A stretch of 25,188 nt of DNA from a virus, in the IMG/VR virus record IMGVR_UViG_3300025652_000497, positions 1 to 25,188 of that record; one strand, written 5' to 3'. Within the stretch, counting starts at the first letter, position 1. Each line of letters opens with the position of its first letter. Positions 13,094 to 19,627 of the stretch are shown here, piece by piece. Made by a program: the position numbers and the translations under genes. The notes beneath the pieces were generated by a model. That model worked only from the letters and a program-made list of their open reading frames with translations. It was not told where the DNA came from and did not search any database.

Positions 13094-13196
13094 AGTTAGG
13101 GCTTTCCTGACTTGGGGTTTATGATAACCTAGAGTTTTCTAAAGATATAGTTTACTATAGATTTAATAGCCCACTTATTGTGGTCTATTGGTTATC
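13094..13196 (+). other. Clustered hairpins, possible structured RNA
   Basis: AGTTAGG / CCTGACT hairpin (13094-13112, one wobble). GATAACC (13123-13129) can pair with GGTTATC (13190-13196), enclosing two further hairpins: TATAG-TTTA-CTATA (about 13146-13159) and AATAGCCCAC-TTATT-GTGGTCTATT (13165-13189, one mismatch). Together this is a three-way-junction shape. A+T-rich DNA makes such stems by chance, so support is modest. Confidence 0.32.
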
Positions 13197-13236
13197 TGTA
13201 GATATAACTGACTTTTATACAAAGTGTTTTATTTTC

Positions 13237-13253
13237 ATATTGTAATACAATAT
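13237..13253. promoter_or_regulatory. 17-bp palindrome, operator candidate
   Basis: ATATTGTAATACAATAT: two perfect 8-bp arms around one central A. It lies 23 bp before the start of the tail gene operon and has the size of a dimer-binding operator. Confidence 0.5.
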
Positions 13254-13262
13254 AACCTATTA

Positions 13263-13276
13263 ATAGTTATAACTAT
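13263..13276. promoter_or_regulatory. 14-bp perfect palindrome abutting a start codon
   Basis: ATAGTTATAACTAT, fully self-complementary, ending at the base before the ATG at 13277. It may be an operator, or in the mRNA a weak stem next to the start codon. Confidence 0.42.
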
Positions 13277-13981
13277 ATGAATAAGAAGTTCACCTTAACA
13301 ATACCAAAAGAATTGTCTGCTGTACCGTTACATCAGTATCAGAAATACCTAAAGGTAATGGATGATAATGAAGGTGCAGAGGATGTAGAGTTTATCAATT
13401 TAAAAGTATTAGAGATATTCTGTGGGCTTTCATTAAAAGATGCTTATAATTTACCTTTAGCAGAGTTCTCTACAATCATATCTCATATAGTAGATATATT
13501 TAAGGAGGATACACCTTTGCAAAGGGACTTTACCTTAACAGATCCTAATGGGGATAGTGTAACCTTTGGGTTTATACCTAAGCTAGATGACATTACTTTA
13601 GGTGAATTTGTAGACTTAGACAACTATATAGGGGACTGGCAGCAGATACACAAGGCTCTAGCCGTACTGTATAGACCGATAACCTTTAGAAAAGGGGAAT
13701 TGTACCTTATAGAAGATTATGAAGGCTCTGATAAGTATGCAGAGATAATGAAAGATGCACCAGTTAATGTAGCTTTAGGTGCAACTGTTTTTTTTTATCA
13801 TTTAGGGAACGATTTGTCTCGCTATTTGATGGACTCTTTAACTCAAGATCTAGCGAAGGACAAGGAGTTGGAGAGGGATTTGGAGAAAAATGGGGTTGGT
13901 ATCAATCAATTTACGCAATCGCTGGAGGAGATATCACTAGGTTTGAAAAAGTTGCAAAGTTATCGGCTGCCGAATGCCTAA
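13277..13981 (+). CDS. Tail assembly chaperone, short form
   Basis: A 234-residue protein of the kind placed before tail genes in Bacteroidota phages, thought to correspond to the gpG/gpGT-type chaperones that coat the tape measure protein before tail assembly. Recognisable stretches are KLDDITLGEFVDLDNYIGDW (102-121), ALAVLYRPITFRKG (127-140) and VALGATVFFYHLGNDLSRY (164-183). The C-terminal part is a charged helix (LAKDKELERDLEK) followed by NGVGINQFTQSLEEIS. It starts just after a 14-bp palindrome. Evidence for a frameshifted long form is given in the next entry. Chaperone assignment is from family memory and position. Confidence 0.65.
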   Translation: MNKKFTLTIPKELSAVPLHQYQKYLKVMDDNEGAEDVEFINLKVLEIFCGLSLKDAYNLPLAEFSTIISHIVDIFKEDTPLQRDFTLTDPNGDSVTFGFIPKLDDITLGEFVDLDNYIGDWQQIHKALAVLYRPITFRKGELYLIEDYEGSDKYAEIMKDAPVNVALGATVFFYHLGNDLSRYLMDSLTQDLAKDKELERDLEKNGVGINQFTQSLEEISLGLKKLQSYRLPNA

Positions 13982-14049
13982 CTTGGCTAGAATTTGAGAA
14001 AGAGAAAAACGATTTAGAAGCAAAATTGATAAAACAAAAGAGTAAATGA
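13888..14049 (+). CDS. Chaperone C-terminal extension read by -1 frameshift
   Basis: In the -1 frame relative to the short form, the sequence from 13891 encodes 52 residues that look like a real domain: WGWYQSIYAIAGGDITRF, then KLSAAECLTWLEFEKEKND, ending LIKQKSK. I recall this W-rich pattern from Bacteroidota phage proteins at this position. It has no start codon of its own. Its TGA (14047-14049) overlaps the next ATG (14046) as ATGA, the packing used throughout this genome. A shift at the run GAAAAAT (13885-13891), or upstream at the nine-T run (13788-13796), would join the frames; the first gives a product of about 257 residues. Confidence 0.62.
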   Translation, partial: KWGWYQSIYAIAGGDITRFEKVAKLSAAECLTWLEFEKEKNDLEAKLIKQKSK

Positions 14050-14507
14050 GACAAGTATATACCGTAATAGAGAAGTTGCAGGAGAAATTACAAGGTAATG
14101 ATATTACAAATACAGTGACTTTTGGGGATATACTTCAAGTTGACTTGAATAAAACAACAATATACCCACTAGCCCACATTTATATTTCTCAAGTTGTATT
14201 CCCTGAACATATAGTTGAGGTATCTATTCAATTGTATTGCCTAGATATAGTGGATAAGACTAACGAGCCTAATAATAACGTAATGATTTATGGAAGTGAC
14301 AACCTTCAAGACGTATTAAACACACAATTACAAGTCGTTAATGATATCCAAGCTGAGTTAAGAAGGGGTGGGTTGTTTGATGAGAACCTACAGTTAACTA
14401 CAGATATTACAGCTACACCTTTTATGGATGATTATGAGAATGAATTAGCTGGCTGGGCTGTAACAATAAATATAGAAATGCCTAACACTGAACATACTAT
14501 TTGTTAA
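14046..14507 (+). CDS. Tail completion/terminator-like protein
   Basis: A 153-residue protein starting in an ATGA overlap with the frameshifted reading upstream. Typical stretches are SIQLYCLDIVDKTNE, then NVMIYGSDNLQDVLNTQLQVVNDIQAELRRGGL and a C-terminal AGWAVTINIEMPNTEHTIC. The pattern is common in Bacteroidota siphovirus tail clusters and resembles small tail-terminator or neck proteins in length and beta/alpha make-up; the exact role is not established from sequence alone. Confidence 0.55.
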   Translation: MRQVYTVIEKLQEKLQGNDITNTVTFGDILQVDLNKTTIYPLAHIYISQVVFPEHIVEVSIQLYCLDIVDKTNEPNNNVMIYGSDNLQDVLNTQLQVVNDIQAELRRGGLFDENLQLTTDITATPFMDDYENELAGWAVTINIEMPNTEHTIC

Positions 14508-14971
14508 TGGAAACAGAGTACACGAAAAAGGTATTAGAAAGGTATAAAAAGGTTATTGTAAAAGACCTAAAGAAGGAATTAGATAAACCTAACAGTAATC
14601 TAAGTAAGAGTATTGTTGGAAGTATGATGACCGATAAGGATGGGTTTACAGTCAGTATGAACGACTACGGACTTAACGTCAATAATGGTAGAAGGGCAGG
14701 AGAGTTTCCTATACCACAAAAATTAGAAGATTGGGTTAGAAGAAATAGCTCAACAATAGGAGTTGAAGACATAAGTCCATCAGGGATTAGAAGGGTATCG
14801 TTTTTAATTGGTAGGTCTATATCTAGGAAAGGAATAAGACCAACTAGGTTTATAGATATAGTTCTTGAAAGAGTAGAACCAAAATTAACACAAGATATAG
14901 CAAACGCATATCTTAAAGATTTAAATATAGAATTAGATAAAATTGTAAAGAATGTCAGTAATAAAACTTAA
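14507..14971 (+). CDS. Head-tail/tail component, HK97 gp10-like
   Basis: 154 residues from the ATG at 14507, which overlaps the previous stop (TAATG); a TTG two codons earlier is less likely. After a helical N-terminus comes [32 protein letters not shown], then [18 protein letters not shown] and a final helix. 'NGR..G..P....L..W' plus 'I..RG..PT.F' is the usual look of small head-tail joining or tail proteins. It overlaps the next gene by 20 nt. Confidence 0.6.
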   Translation: METEYTKKVLERYKKVIVKDLKKELDKPNSNLSKSIVGSMMTDKDGFTVSMNDYGLNVNNGRRAGEFPIPQKLEDWVRRNSSTIGVEDISPSGIRRVSFLIGRSISRKGIRPTRFIDIVLERVEPKLTQDIANAYLKDLNIELDKIVKNVSNKT

Positions 14972-15890
14972 CGGTAGAAGTCCCTTTTTTGTAGTTGCTA
15001 GTAATACTGCAACACCTACTCCTACACCGACCCCAACACCTACTCCAACACCAACCCCTACACCTGTACCCACACCAGTACCGACCCCAACTCCGACCCC
15101 TACACCGACCCCTACACCGACCCCAACACCTGTTCCTACAGCACCTACACCTACACCTACGCCTACTCCTACCCCAACCCCTACACCTACCCCTGTACCT
15201 ACAGCTCCTACTATATACTACAGGGAATATAGAAATCTAGCTTCTTGTCCTAGTACTGTAGAGGGTGCAGGAATTGTAAGAAATATATCGCACACTTCTA
15301 ACTCATTCCCTACTTATATCAGAACAACACAAGATGGGACTGAATGTTTATATAGTTATGCAACTGGTAGCTCTTCTGGAGCAGTATCCTTAACAGGTGG
15401 TAGTGTAACCACTTTTGCAAACTGTACAGATTGTTTTACTCCACCTACTTATTACTCTTTAACTAGGTGTAACCCTGAAGCATCAGGATTTACAACATCA
15501 CAAACAACTTCCGAAATATCGCTAAGTCCAAATGATATTGTATTGTCAGGAGCTACCTACTTCAGAGTCACAGGAACTACGACTACGGTGGGTAATTCTG
15601 TTACAGTTTCAACAACTGCATTATCAGAATGTCCTCCTGTATGTACTGGAATATCAATCTACAGAAGTTTAAACTCTGCACAAGAGGCTTGTTGTTCTGC
15701 TAAAGGAAGTACACAGTACTTTAACGATACCACAGTAAGTAACGCTACTAGCTTTTATGCTTTTGATAGTGGTTGTGCTACACTACATTCAGGAACTGCC
15801 TATATTATGGCAGCTAATGAACTAGGATACTATTATACGTTTGTTAATGGAATCAAAACCGCTGGCCCAACATTATGTCCTAACTGCTAG
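14952..15890 (+). CDS. Fibre-like protein with Pro-Thr stalk and Cys-rich modules
   Basis: A 312-residue, probably virion-surface protein. N-terminal 20 residues (with NGRSPFFVV) may anchor it to the tail. Residues 21-87 are a nearly pure Thr-Pro repeat with a few Val/Ala changes, a stiff extended stalk. Residues 88-312 hold three similar beta-rich modules that begin with a Tyr-rich segment and end in paired cysteines: CTDC (158-161), CPPVC (227-231) and CPNC (309-312), twelve Cys in all. This suggests a receptor-binding or adhesin head. The next genes encode a P4H-like oxygenase and glycosyltransferases, which may modify the stalk (inference). No signal peptide is visible, as expected for a phage structural protein. 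Confidence 0.7.
   Translation: MSVIKLNGRSPFFVVASNTATPTPTPTPTPTPTPTPTPVPTPVPTPTPTPTPTPTPTPTPVPTAPTPTPTPTPTPTPTPTPVPTAPTIYYREYRNLASCPSTVEGAGIVRNISHTSNSFPTYIRTTQDGTECLYSYATGSSSGAVSLTGGSVTTFANCTDCFTPPTYYSLTRCNPEASGFTTSQTTSEISLSPNDIVLSGATYFRVTGTTTTVGNSVTVSTTALSECPPVCTGISIYRSLNSAQEACCSAKGSTQYFNDTTVSNATSFYAFDSGCATLHSGTAYIMAANELGYYYTFVNGIKTAGPTLCPNC
15012..15212 (+). repeat. Thr-Pro coding tandem repeat
   Basis: About 200 bp of near-continuous ACN-CCN codon pairs. The protein order is (TP)9, VPTPVP, (TP)8, VPTAP, (TP)8, VPTAP: the last two blocks are a duplicated unit. Codon third bases vary, so the DNA is not a perfect repeat, but slippage or recombination could still change stalk length. Confidence 0.85.
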
Positions 15891-15904
15891 TAAAATTATA
15901 AAAT

Positions 15905-16363
15905 ATGAAATACTTAAACTACGACTTAATAACACCATATCAAGGTGAGAACTTTAAAATAAAGAAGGAATATAATGACTTATTCTTTCATTATAAAGAA
16001 GGCTTTTATTCTGAAAGCAGGTACTTAAACTTTATGGTTGACGATTTAACTGAAAACTATTCTACAGCTTTAGTAGTGGGACTAGGATTAGGTGTAATAC
16101 CACAGTGGTTGGCTAACGAAAAGGGTGCTATTGTAGATGTTGTTGAGCAAGATAGGGAGCTTATAAACGTAATAAATGGGTATAACCACCTTTCAGAAAA
16201 TATATCTATAATACATTCAGACATATTTGAATTTACACAAGAGAAAGAGTATGACTTGATTGTTTTTGATATTTGGTTTGACAAAGACAATATAACTCAA
16301 GAAATACAAGATACTTTAAACGATAGATTTACAGCTAATCAAATATGCTACCCACTTTTATAA
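15905..16363 (+). CDS. SAM-dependent methyltransferase-fold protein (spermidine synthase-like)
   Basis: A 152-residue Rossmann-fold protein. TALVVGLGLGVIPQWLA (54-70) is motif I, which holds S-adenosylmethionine or its decarboxylated form; VDVVEQDRELI (77-87) supplies the acidic loop residue E81; ISIIHSDIFEF (100-110) and YDLIVFDIWFD (116-126) are the later core strands. The layout resembles spermidine synthase-like proteins but is about half their length, so substrate domains are missing. It sits between the fibre gene and the oxygenase gene with 14 and 1 bp gaps, suggesting a part in fibre or glycan modification, by context only. Confidence 0.75.
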   Translation: MKYLNYDLITPYQGENFKIKKEYNDLFFHYKEGFYSESRYLNFMVDDLTENYSTALVVGLGLGVIPQWLANEKGAIVDVVEQDRELINVINGYNHLSENISIIHSDIFEFTQEKEYDLIVFDIWFDKDNITQEIQDTLNDRFTANQICYPLL

Positions 16364-16364
16364 T

Positions 16365-16949
16365 ATGGAATACACTTCGAAAGACCAAATACCAAGATTA
16401 ACTCCGACTGGTTTTCAAATTGTTAAATGCCCTGAAAAGACTTGGGGATTGATTCAAGATGCTTATAAATTATTAAAGCCTACAGAGACTACTGAAGACT
16501 TTGAGGGTAAAGATTATTATATAAAGGGTGGCGATACTGAACTTATGGATTTCGGGCAAATATCTAATATTAGAGATGAGATTCATAATCAGTTATGGGA
16601 TTTGCATCAAGATTGGTGTGGAAAAGAAATAGAACCTAGTTATATCTATGGGATACGTTCATATAAAAAAGGAGCTACATTAAAATTACACACAGACACC
16701 GTTACAACGCATCATATAGCTTCCATTATAATTGTAGATAAGAATTTAAAGTGTGGGTGTAAAGACAAGGATCTTGGAAGTGACTGGGCTTTAGACTTTC
16801 AAACACACGACGGAGAATGGCACAAGGTTTATGCTGAAGTGGGTGATATGATAATGTATGAGAGTGCAATATGTGAACACGGTAGAACAGACCCTTTTGA
16901 GGGAAAATACTTCAACAACTTTTACGTGCACTACAAATTCAAGGAATGA
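16365..16949 (+). CDS. Prolyl-4-hydroxylase-like 2OG-Fe(II) oxygenase
   Basis: A 194-residue oxygenase that would use Fe(II), O2 and 2-oxoglutarate to hydroxylate a substrate. The iron site is H109-T-D111 in LKLHTDTVTTH and the distal H172 in ICEHGRTDPFEGK; K181 nine residues later fits the 2-oxoglutarate-binding base of P4H enzymes. Supporting family text is WALDFQTHDGEWHKVYAEVGDMIMYESA (141-168) and a final strand YFNNFYVHYKF. All catalytic residues are present. The neighbouring fibre stalk is half proline, an obvious candidate substrate, although free amino acids or other proteins are possible. The stop overlaps the next ATG by 4 nt. Confidence 0.85.
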   Translation: MEYTSKDQIPRLTPTGFQIVKCPEKTWGLIQDAYKLLKPTETTEDFEGKDYYIKGGDTELMDFGQISNIRDEIHNQLWDLHQDWCGKEIEPSYIYGIRSYKKGATLKLHTDTVTTHHIASIIIVDKNLKCGCKDKDLGSDWALDFQTHDGEWHKVYAEVGDMIMYESAICEHGRTDPFEGKYFNNFYVHYKFKE

Positions 16950-17770
16950 TTACTATTCCAGTAACTGTAGCTATCCCTTATTTTAAGAAGCAGATAGATT
17001 TCTTTCAATATCAACATATTGAAGTTTATGGAGATAATGCAAAGAACAAAGTCATTATACCTATAGTTAAAAGAAATAACAAATCAGAGGAAATAAAAGA
17101 AGATATTGATTGGAATATGAGACTTCCTTATCAAATGGTAGACTCAATATTAGACATATACAATCTTGAAGAGGATTGGTATATACCGACAAATGTCTTT
17201 ACAGCAGCAAAACAAGTTATAAGACACTTACCAAATGATGAGATTGTAGAGATAATAGATGCAGACTTGGTTCATTTAAAAAAATATGATGGATATATTC
17301 CTAAAAGGAATGAGATTATTGCTGATGCTACTTATGAGAATTGGCACTTAAAAACATCAACTAAACAAAGCGAGCATTTTCCTGTAATAAGCAAGTACTT
17401 GAGACATCAGGACTTCAAATATATGAACGGAGGGTTTAATGTTATATCTAGGGTTGACACTATAATGAGAATAATTGATGAAGTTATTCAGGTTAGTATT
17501 GATATAAGTAGAACTGAAAAGGGTAGTACTGTGGGTTGGTGGCAAGCTATGTACGGATTAAACGTAGCGTGTCATAACAATAGAATCAAAATGATAGATA
17601 CTCGTAACTGCTACTACCCAAGCGTAAACGAGTTAAAGCCTCAGCATCATATAGCCCATTACTGTTGTGATCATATATTTAACAAAAGAGATATGGATAA
17701 CATAAATGAAGAAGAATTTCCTGATAATCAATTTTATAATCAAGCTAAGAAATGGTTAAAGAGTGTCTAG
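16946..17770 (+). CDS. Glycosyltransferase, possibly HPAT/SGT1-like
   Basis: A 274-residue GT-A-type protein. EIIDADLVHLK (103-112) supplies the DxD metal/sugar-nucleotide motif (D105, D107) after a Rossmann-like start (VTVAIPYFKKQIDFF). KYMNGGFNVISR (158-169), GWWQAMYGLNVAC (197-209) and PQHHIAHYC (232-240) follow. By eye, the W..xMYG.....A stretch and the later His-Tyr resemble plant peptidyl-serine galactosyltransferase (SGT1, GT96) and hydroxyproline O-arabinosyltransferase (HPAT, GT95) proteins. I cannot score this. It is translationally coupled to the P4H-like gene before it and overlaps the next gene by 19 nt. The general glycosyltransferase call is firmer than the subfamily. Confidence 0.62.
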   Translation: MITIPVTVAIPYFKKQIDFFQYQHIEVYGDNAKNKVIIPIVKRNNKSEEIKEDIDWNMRLPYQMVDSILDIYNLEEDWYIPTNVFTAAKQVIRHLPNDEIVEIIDADLVHLKKYDGYIPKRNEIIADATYENWHLKTSTKQSEHFPVISKYLRHQDFKYMNGGFNVISRVDTIMRIIDEVIQVSIDISRTEKGSTVGWWQAMYGLNVACHNNRIKMIDTRNCYYPSVNELKPQHHIAHYCCDHIFNKRDMDNINEEEFPDNQFYNQAKKWLKSV

Positions 17771-18561
17771 TATTAGCTCACAGCGATAGTGAGAGAGCGA
17801 GTAAAACCCTTGTTAATTGTGTATCATTATTAAAAGATAAGGGATATAGAGTTGTAGTTTCAGATCACTTCTTCAACAAAGAGGCTTACGAACTAGCTGA
17901 TGCCTTTGTGTACAACTACGAAAATCCAATACTCACTCCTAGTCAATACAAAAAATACAATCTTAATCATACAACGCATAAAGATATAGATGGGTATAGA
18001 CTATACAGCCCAGTAAGTTCTTTTGCTGCTTACGCTATAATTGAATTAATAAAGTCAGGATTTGATGCTATAACTAGTAAAAAATGTTTAGTGTTAAATT
18101 ATGATTGGCATATGAAGGAAGATATAGATGAATATTACAGCATAAATAAAGATGGGGTGTTCTTTAGATATGCAGACGATAAGTCTTTCTATACTTCAAT
18201 TTTTATGATGAATAAAGAGCTTTTAAGGGAGTTATATCAAATAAACAGTATTGATGATTACGCAGAGAATTTAAAGTATTTAGAATGGTTCTTTTACGAT
18301 TTATATAGCAAAAAGAATATAAGCATAATAGACCAAGTACCTTCGGATAGATTTGATGATAATCTTTACTATAGAGTTTCTGAAATAAATATAGACAAAA
18401 AGTTTTATAAGGTTTCTGATGGGAAGGTGATATATGTAGATGGTGATAAAATACAAGAATACACTGAACATAAACAATACAGACTGATTGAAGGCGACAA
18501 AACATATATAGCAAATTTAGGTGAGGATTACTTTACCTATCATATTGCTGTTAAACTCTAA
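17752..18561 (+). CDS. Second glycosyltransferase-like protein
   Basis: A 269-residue protein opening CLVLAHSDSERASKTLVNCVSLLKDKGYRVVVSDH (5-39), then ADAFVYNYENPILTPSQY (49-66): the start pattern of a GT-A glycosyltransferase group I recall from marine phages and bacteria ('list of changes in a call, then a neighbouring Y-ENP-L-T'). A single-Asp motif NYDWHMKEDI (116-125) could stand in for DxD. The C-terminal 80 residues are beta-rich repeats of short strands (KVSDGKVIYVDGDK). No donor or acceptor can be named. It ends the fibre-modification cassette; 40 bp later the tail genes resume. Confidence 0.52.
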   Translation: MVKECLVLAHSDSERASKTLVNCVSLLKDKGYRVVVSDHFFNKEAYELADAFVYNYENPILTPSQYKKYNLNHTTHKDIDGYRLYSPVSSFAAYAIIELIKSGFDAITSKKCLVLNYDWHMKEDIDEYYSINKDGVFFRYADDKSFYTSIFMMNKELLRELYQINSIDDYAENLKYLEWFFYDLYSKKNISIIDQVPSDRFDDNLYYRVSEINIDKKFYKVSDGKVIYVDGDKIQEYTEHKQYRLIEGDKTYIANLGEDYFTYHIAVKL

Positions 18562-18601
18562 GGTACAAAAACGTTTTTTTAAGTAATATAAATAAAGAGA
18601 A

Positions 18602-19627
18602 ATGCCAAATCTAACTCAAGCTCAATTAGACCTAAAGGTTTATACAGGAGGATTCTCCTCTGGTAGACCAGCCTCACCTACATACACCATAATAAAGAAA
18701 GTTATAGCTGACGAAGAAAGTGTTATGTTCGAGATAGCTGAATTGTTCAAGGATTATATGGAAGCAACGTTTAGTGGTAATTATGCAACTATATCTACAT
18801 CCGTTTGGGTTTATTGGGATATACTAAAGACTTATGATGACACAACAACTCAAACTGAAGACGGATATGGTTTGGGATTACAGGGATACGGTTATTTTGG
18901 TGATTCAGTAAATCCTCAGCTCAACACTGGTAAGCAAATGGATAATGTTAATCTATACATACCAGAAGGCGAGAGTATAACAATACCAATATTCAAAGGT
19001 ACTGGAGGCGTTACAAACGTTAAATTGTATAAGGATGGCTCAATCTTTTCTAACTTAAACTACCTGATAATTGATGTTCCTGCTGGAGATACAGATCCTG
19101 AAGACTTAATAGAGTATGTTAGAGATGCTAATGATATCGATTATGCTGTTATAACAAAAGAAGATTCAACTACGCAAACTGTATATGTAAACAAAATATG
19201 CAGCCCTAAATACTCTCCATACAAAATATCTTTCTTAAACAGATATGGTGTAATACAGGATTTGTGGTTTTTCAATAAGAGAACAGATTCTTTAAGCATT
19301 TCAAGAGAAAAGTACACAAGAAACACAATCTCTATCCTTAATAATTTAACTCCATTCTATCCTACAAACAAAGCAACAGACGTAACGCTAGATATAAAGG
19401 CTGATAAGAAAATGACTTTAAATACTGGATTTGTGAATGAAGAATACACTGAGGTAATTCAACAATTATTGCTATCTGAAAATGTTTGGATAACTGAATC
19501 TAGTAACGTTTATCCGGTAATTCCACAGACTCAGGAGTTAGTTTACAAAACTAGATTGAATGATAAGCTAATAAACTTCTCTGTTGAATTTAAGTATGCC
19601 TATAATGAATTTAATATTGTTCGATAA
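18602..19627 (+). CDS. Tail structural protein, 341 aa
   Basis: A beta-rich protein (many alternating hydrophobic strands, Tyr/Thr/Asn rich) that I recognise as a common type in Bacteroidota siphovirus tail clusters, without a defined role. ISFLNRYGVIQDLWFFNKRTDSLSISRE in the middle is its most distinctive part. The stop overlaps the next start (TAATG at 19625-19629). It probably forms part of the tail tip or distal tail. Confidence 0.6.
   Translation: MPNLTQAQLDLKVYTGGFSSGRPASPTYTIIKKVIADEESVMFEIAELFKDYMEATFSGNYATISTSVWVYWDILKTYDDTTTQTEDGYGLGLQGYGYFGDSVNPQLNTGKQMDNVNLYIPEGESITIPIFKGTGGVTNVKLYKDGSIFSNLNYLIIDVPAGDTDPEDLIEYVRDANDIDYAVITKEDSTTQTVYVNKICSPKYSPYKISFLNRYGVIQDLWFFNKRTDSLSISREKYTRNTISILNNLTPFYPTNKATDVTLDIKADKKMTLNTGFVNEEYTEVIQQLLLSENVWITESSNVYPVIPQTQELVYKTRLNDKLINFSVEFKYAYNEFNIVR

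Larger units (their letters stand above)
12712..13276. other. Gene-free gap with RNA-like and operator-like elements
   Basis: No protein gene of credible length on either strand. It holds a predicted minus-strand small RNA (12977-13038) with its promoter (13044-13073), a run of hairpins at 13094-13196, and palindromes at 13237-13253 and 13263-13276. The part from 12760 to 12960 is C-rich then G-rich on this strand and shows nothing I can name. Confidence 0.6.

Noticed and set aside
13094-13210. tRNA gene
   Set aside because: The hairpins do not form a cloverleaf and no TpsiC consensus or acceptor stem is present.
15012-15212. CRISPR-like or non-coding tandem array
   Set aside because: No spacers; the period follows codons and the frame stays open into a structured domain.
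14995-15240. Second ORF rich in Leu-His-Arg-Pro over the Thr-Pro region
   Set aside because: Frame-shadow of the Thr-Pro tandem repeat.
18203-18514. 103-residue minus-strand ORF
   Set aside because: Opposite-strand shadow of the second glycosyltransferase-like gene; unlikely Cys/Tyr-rich composition.
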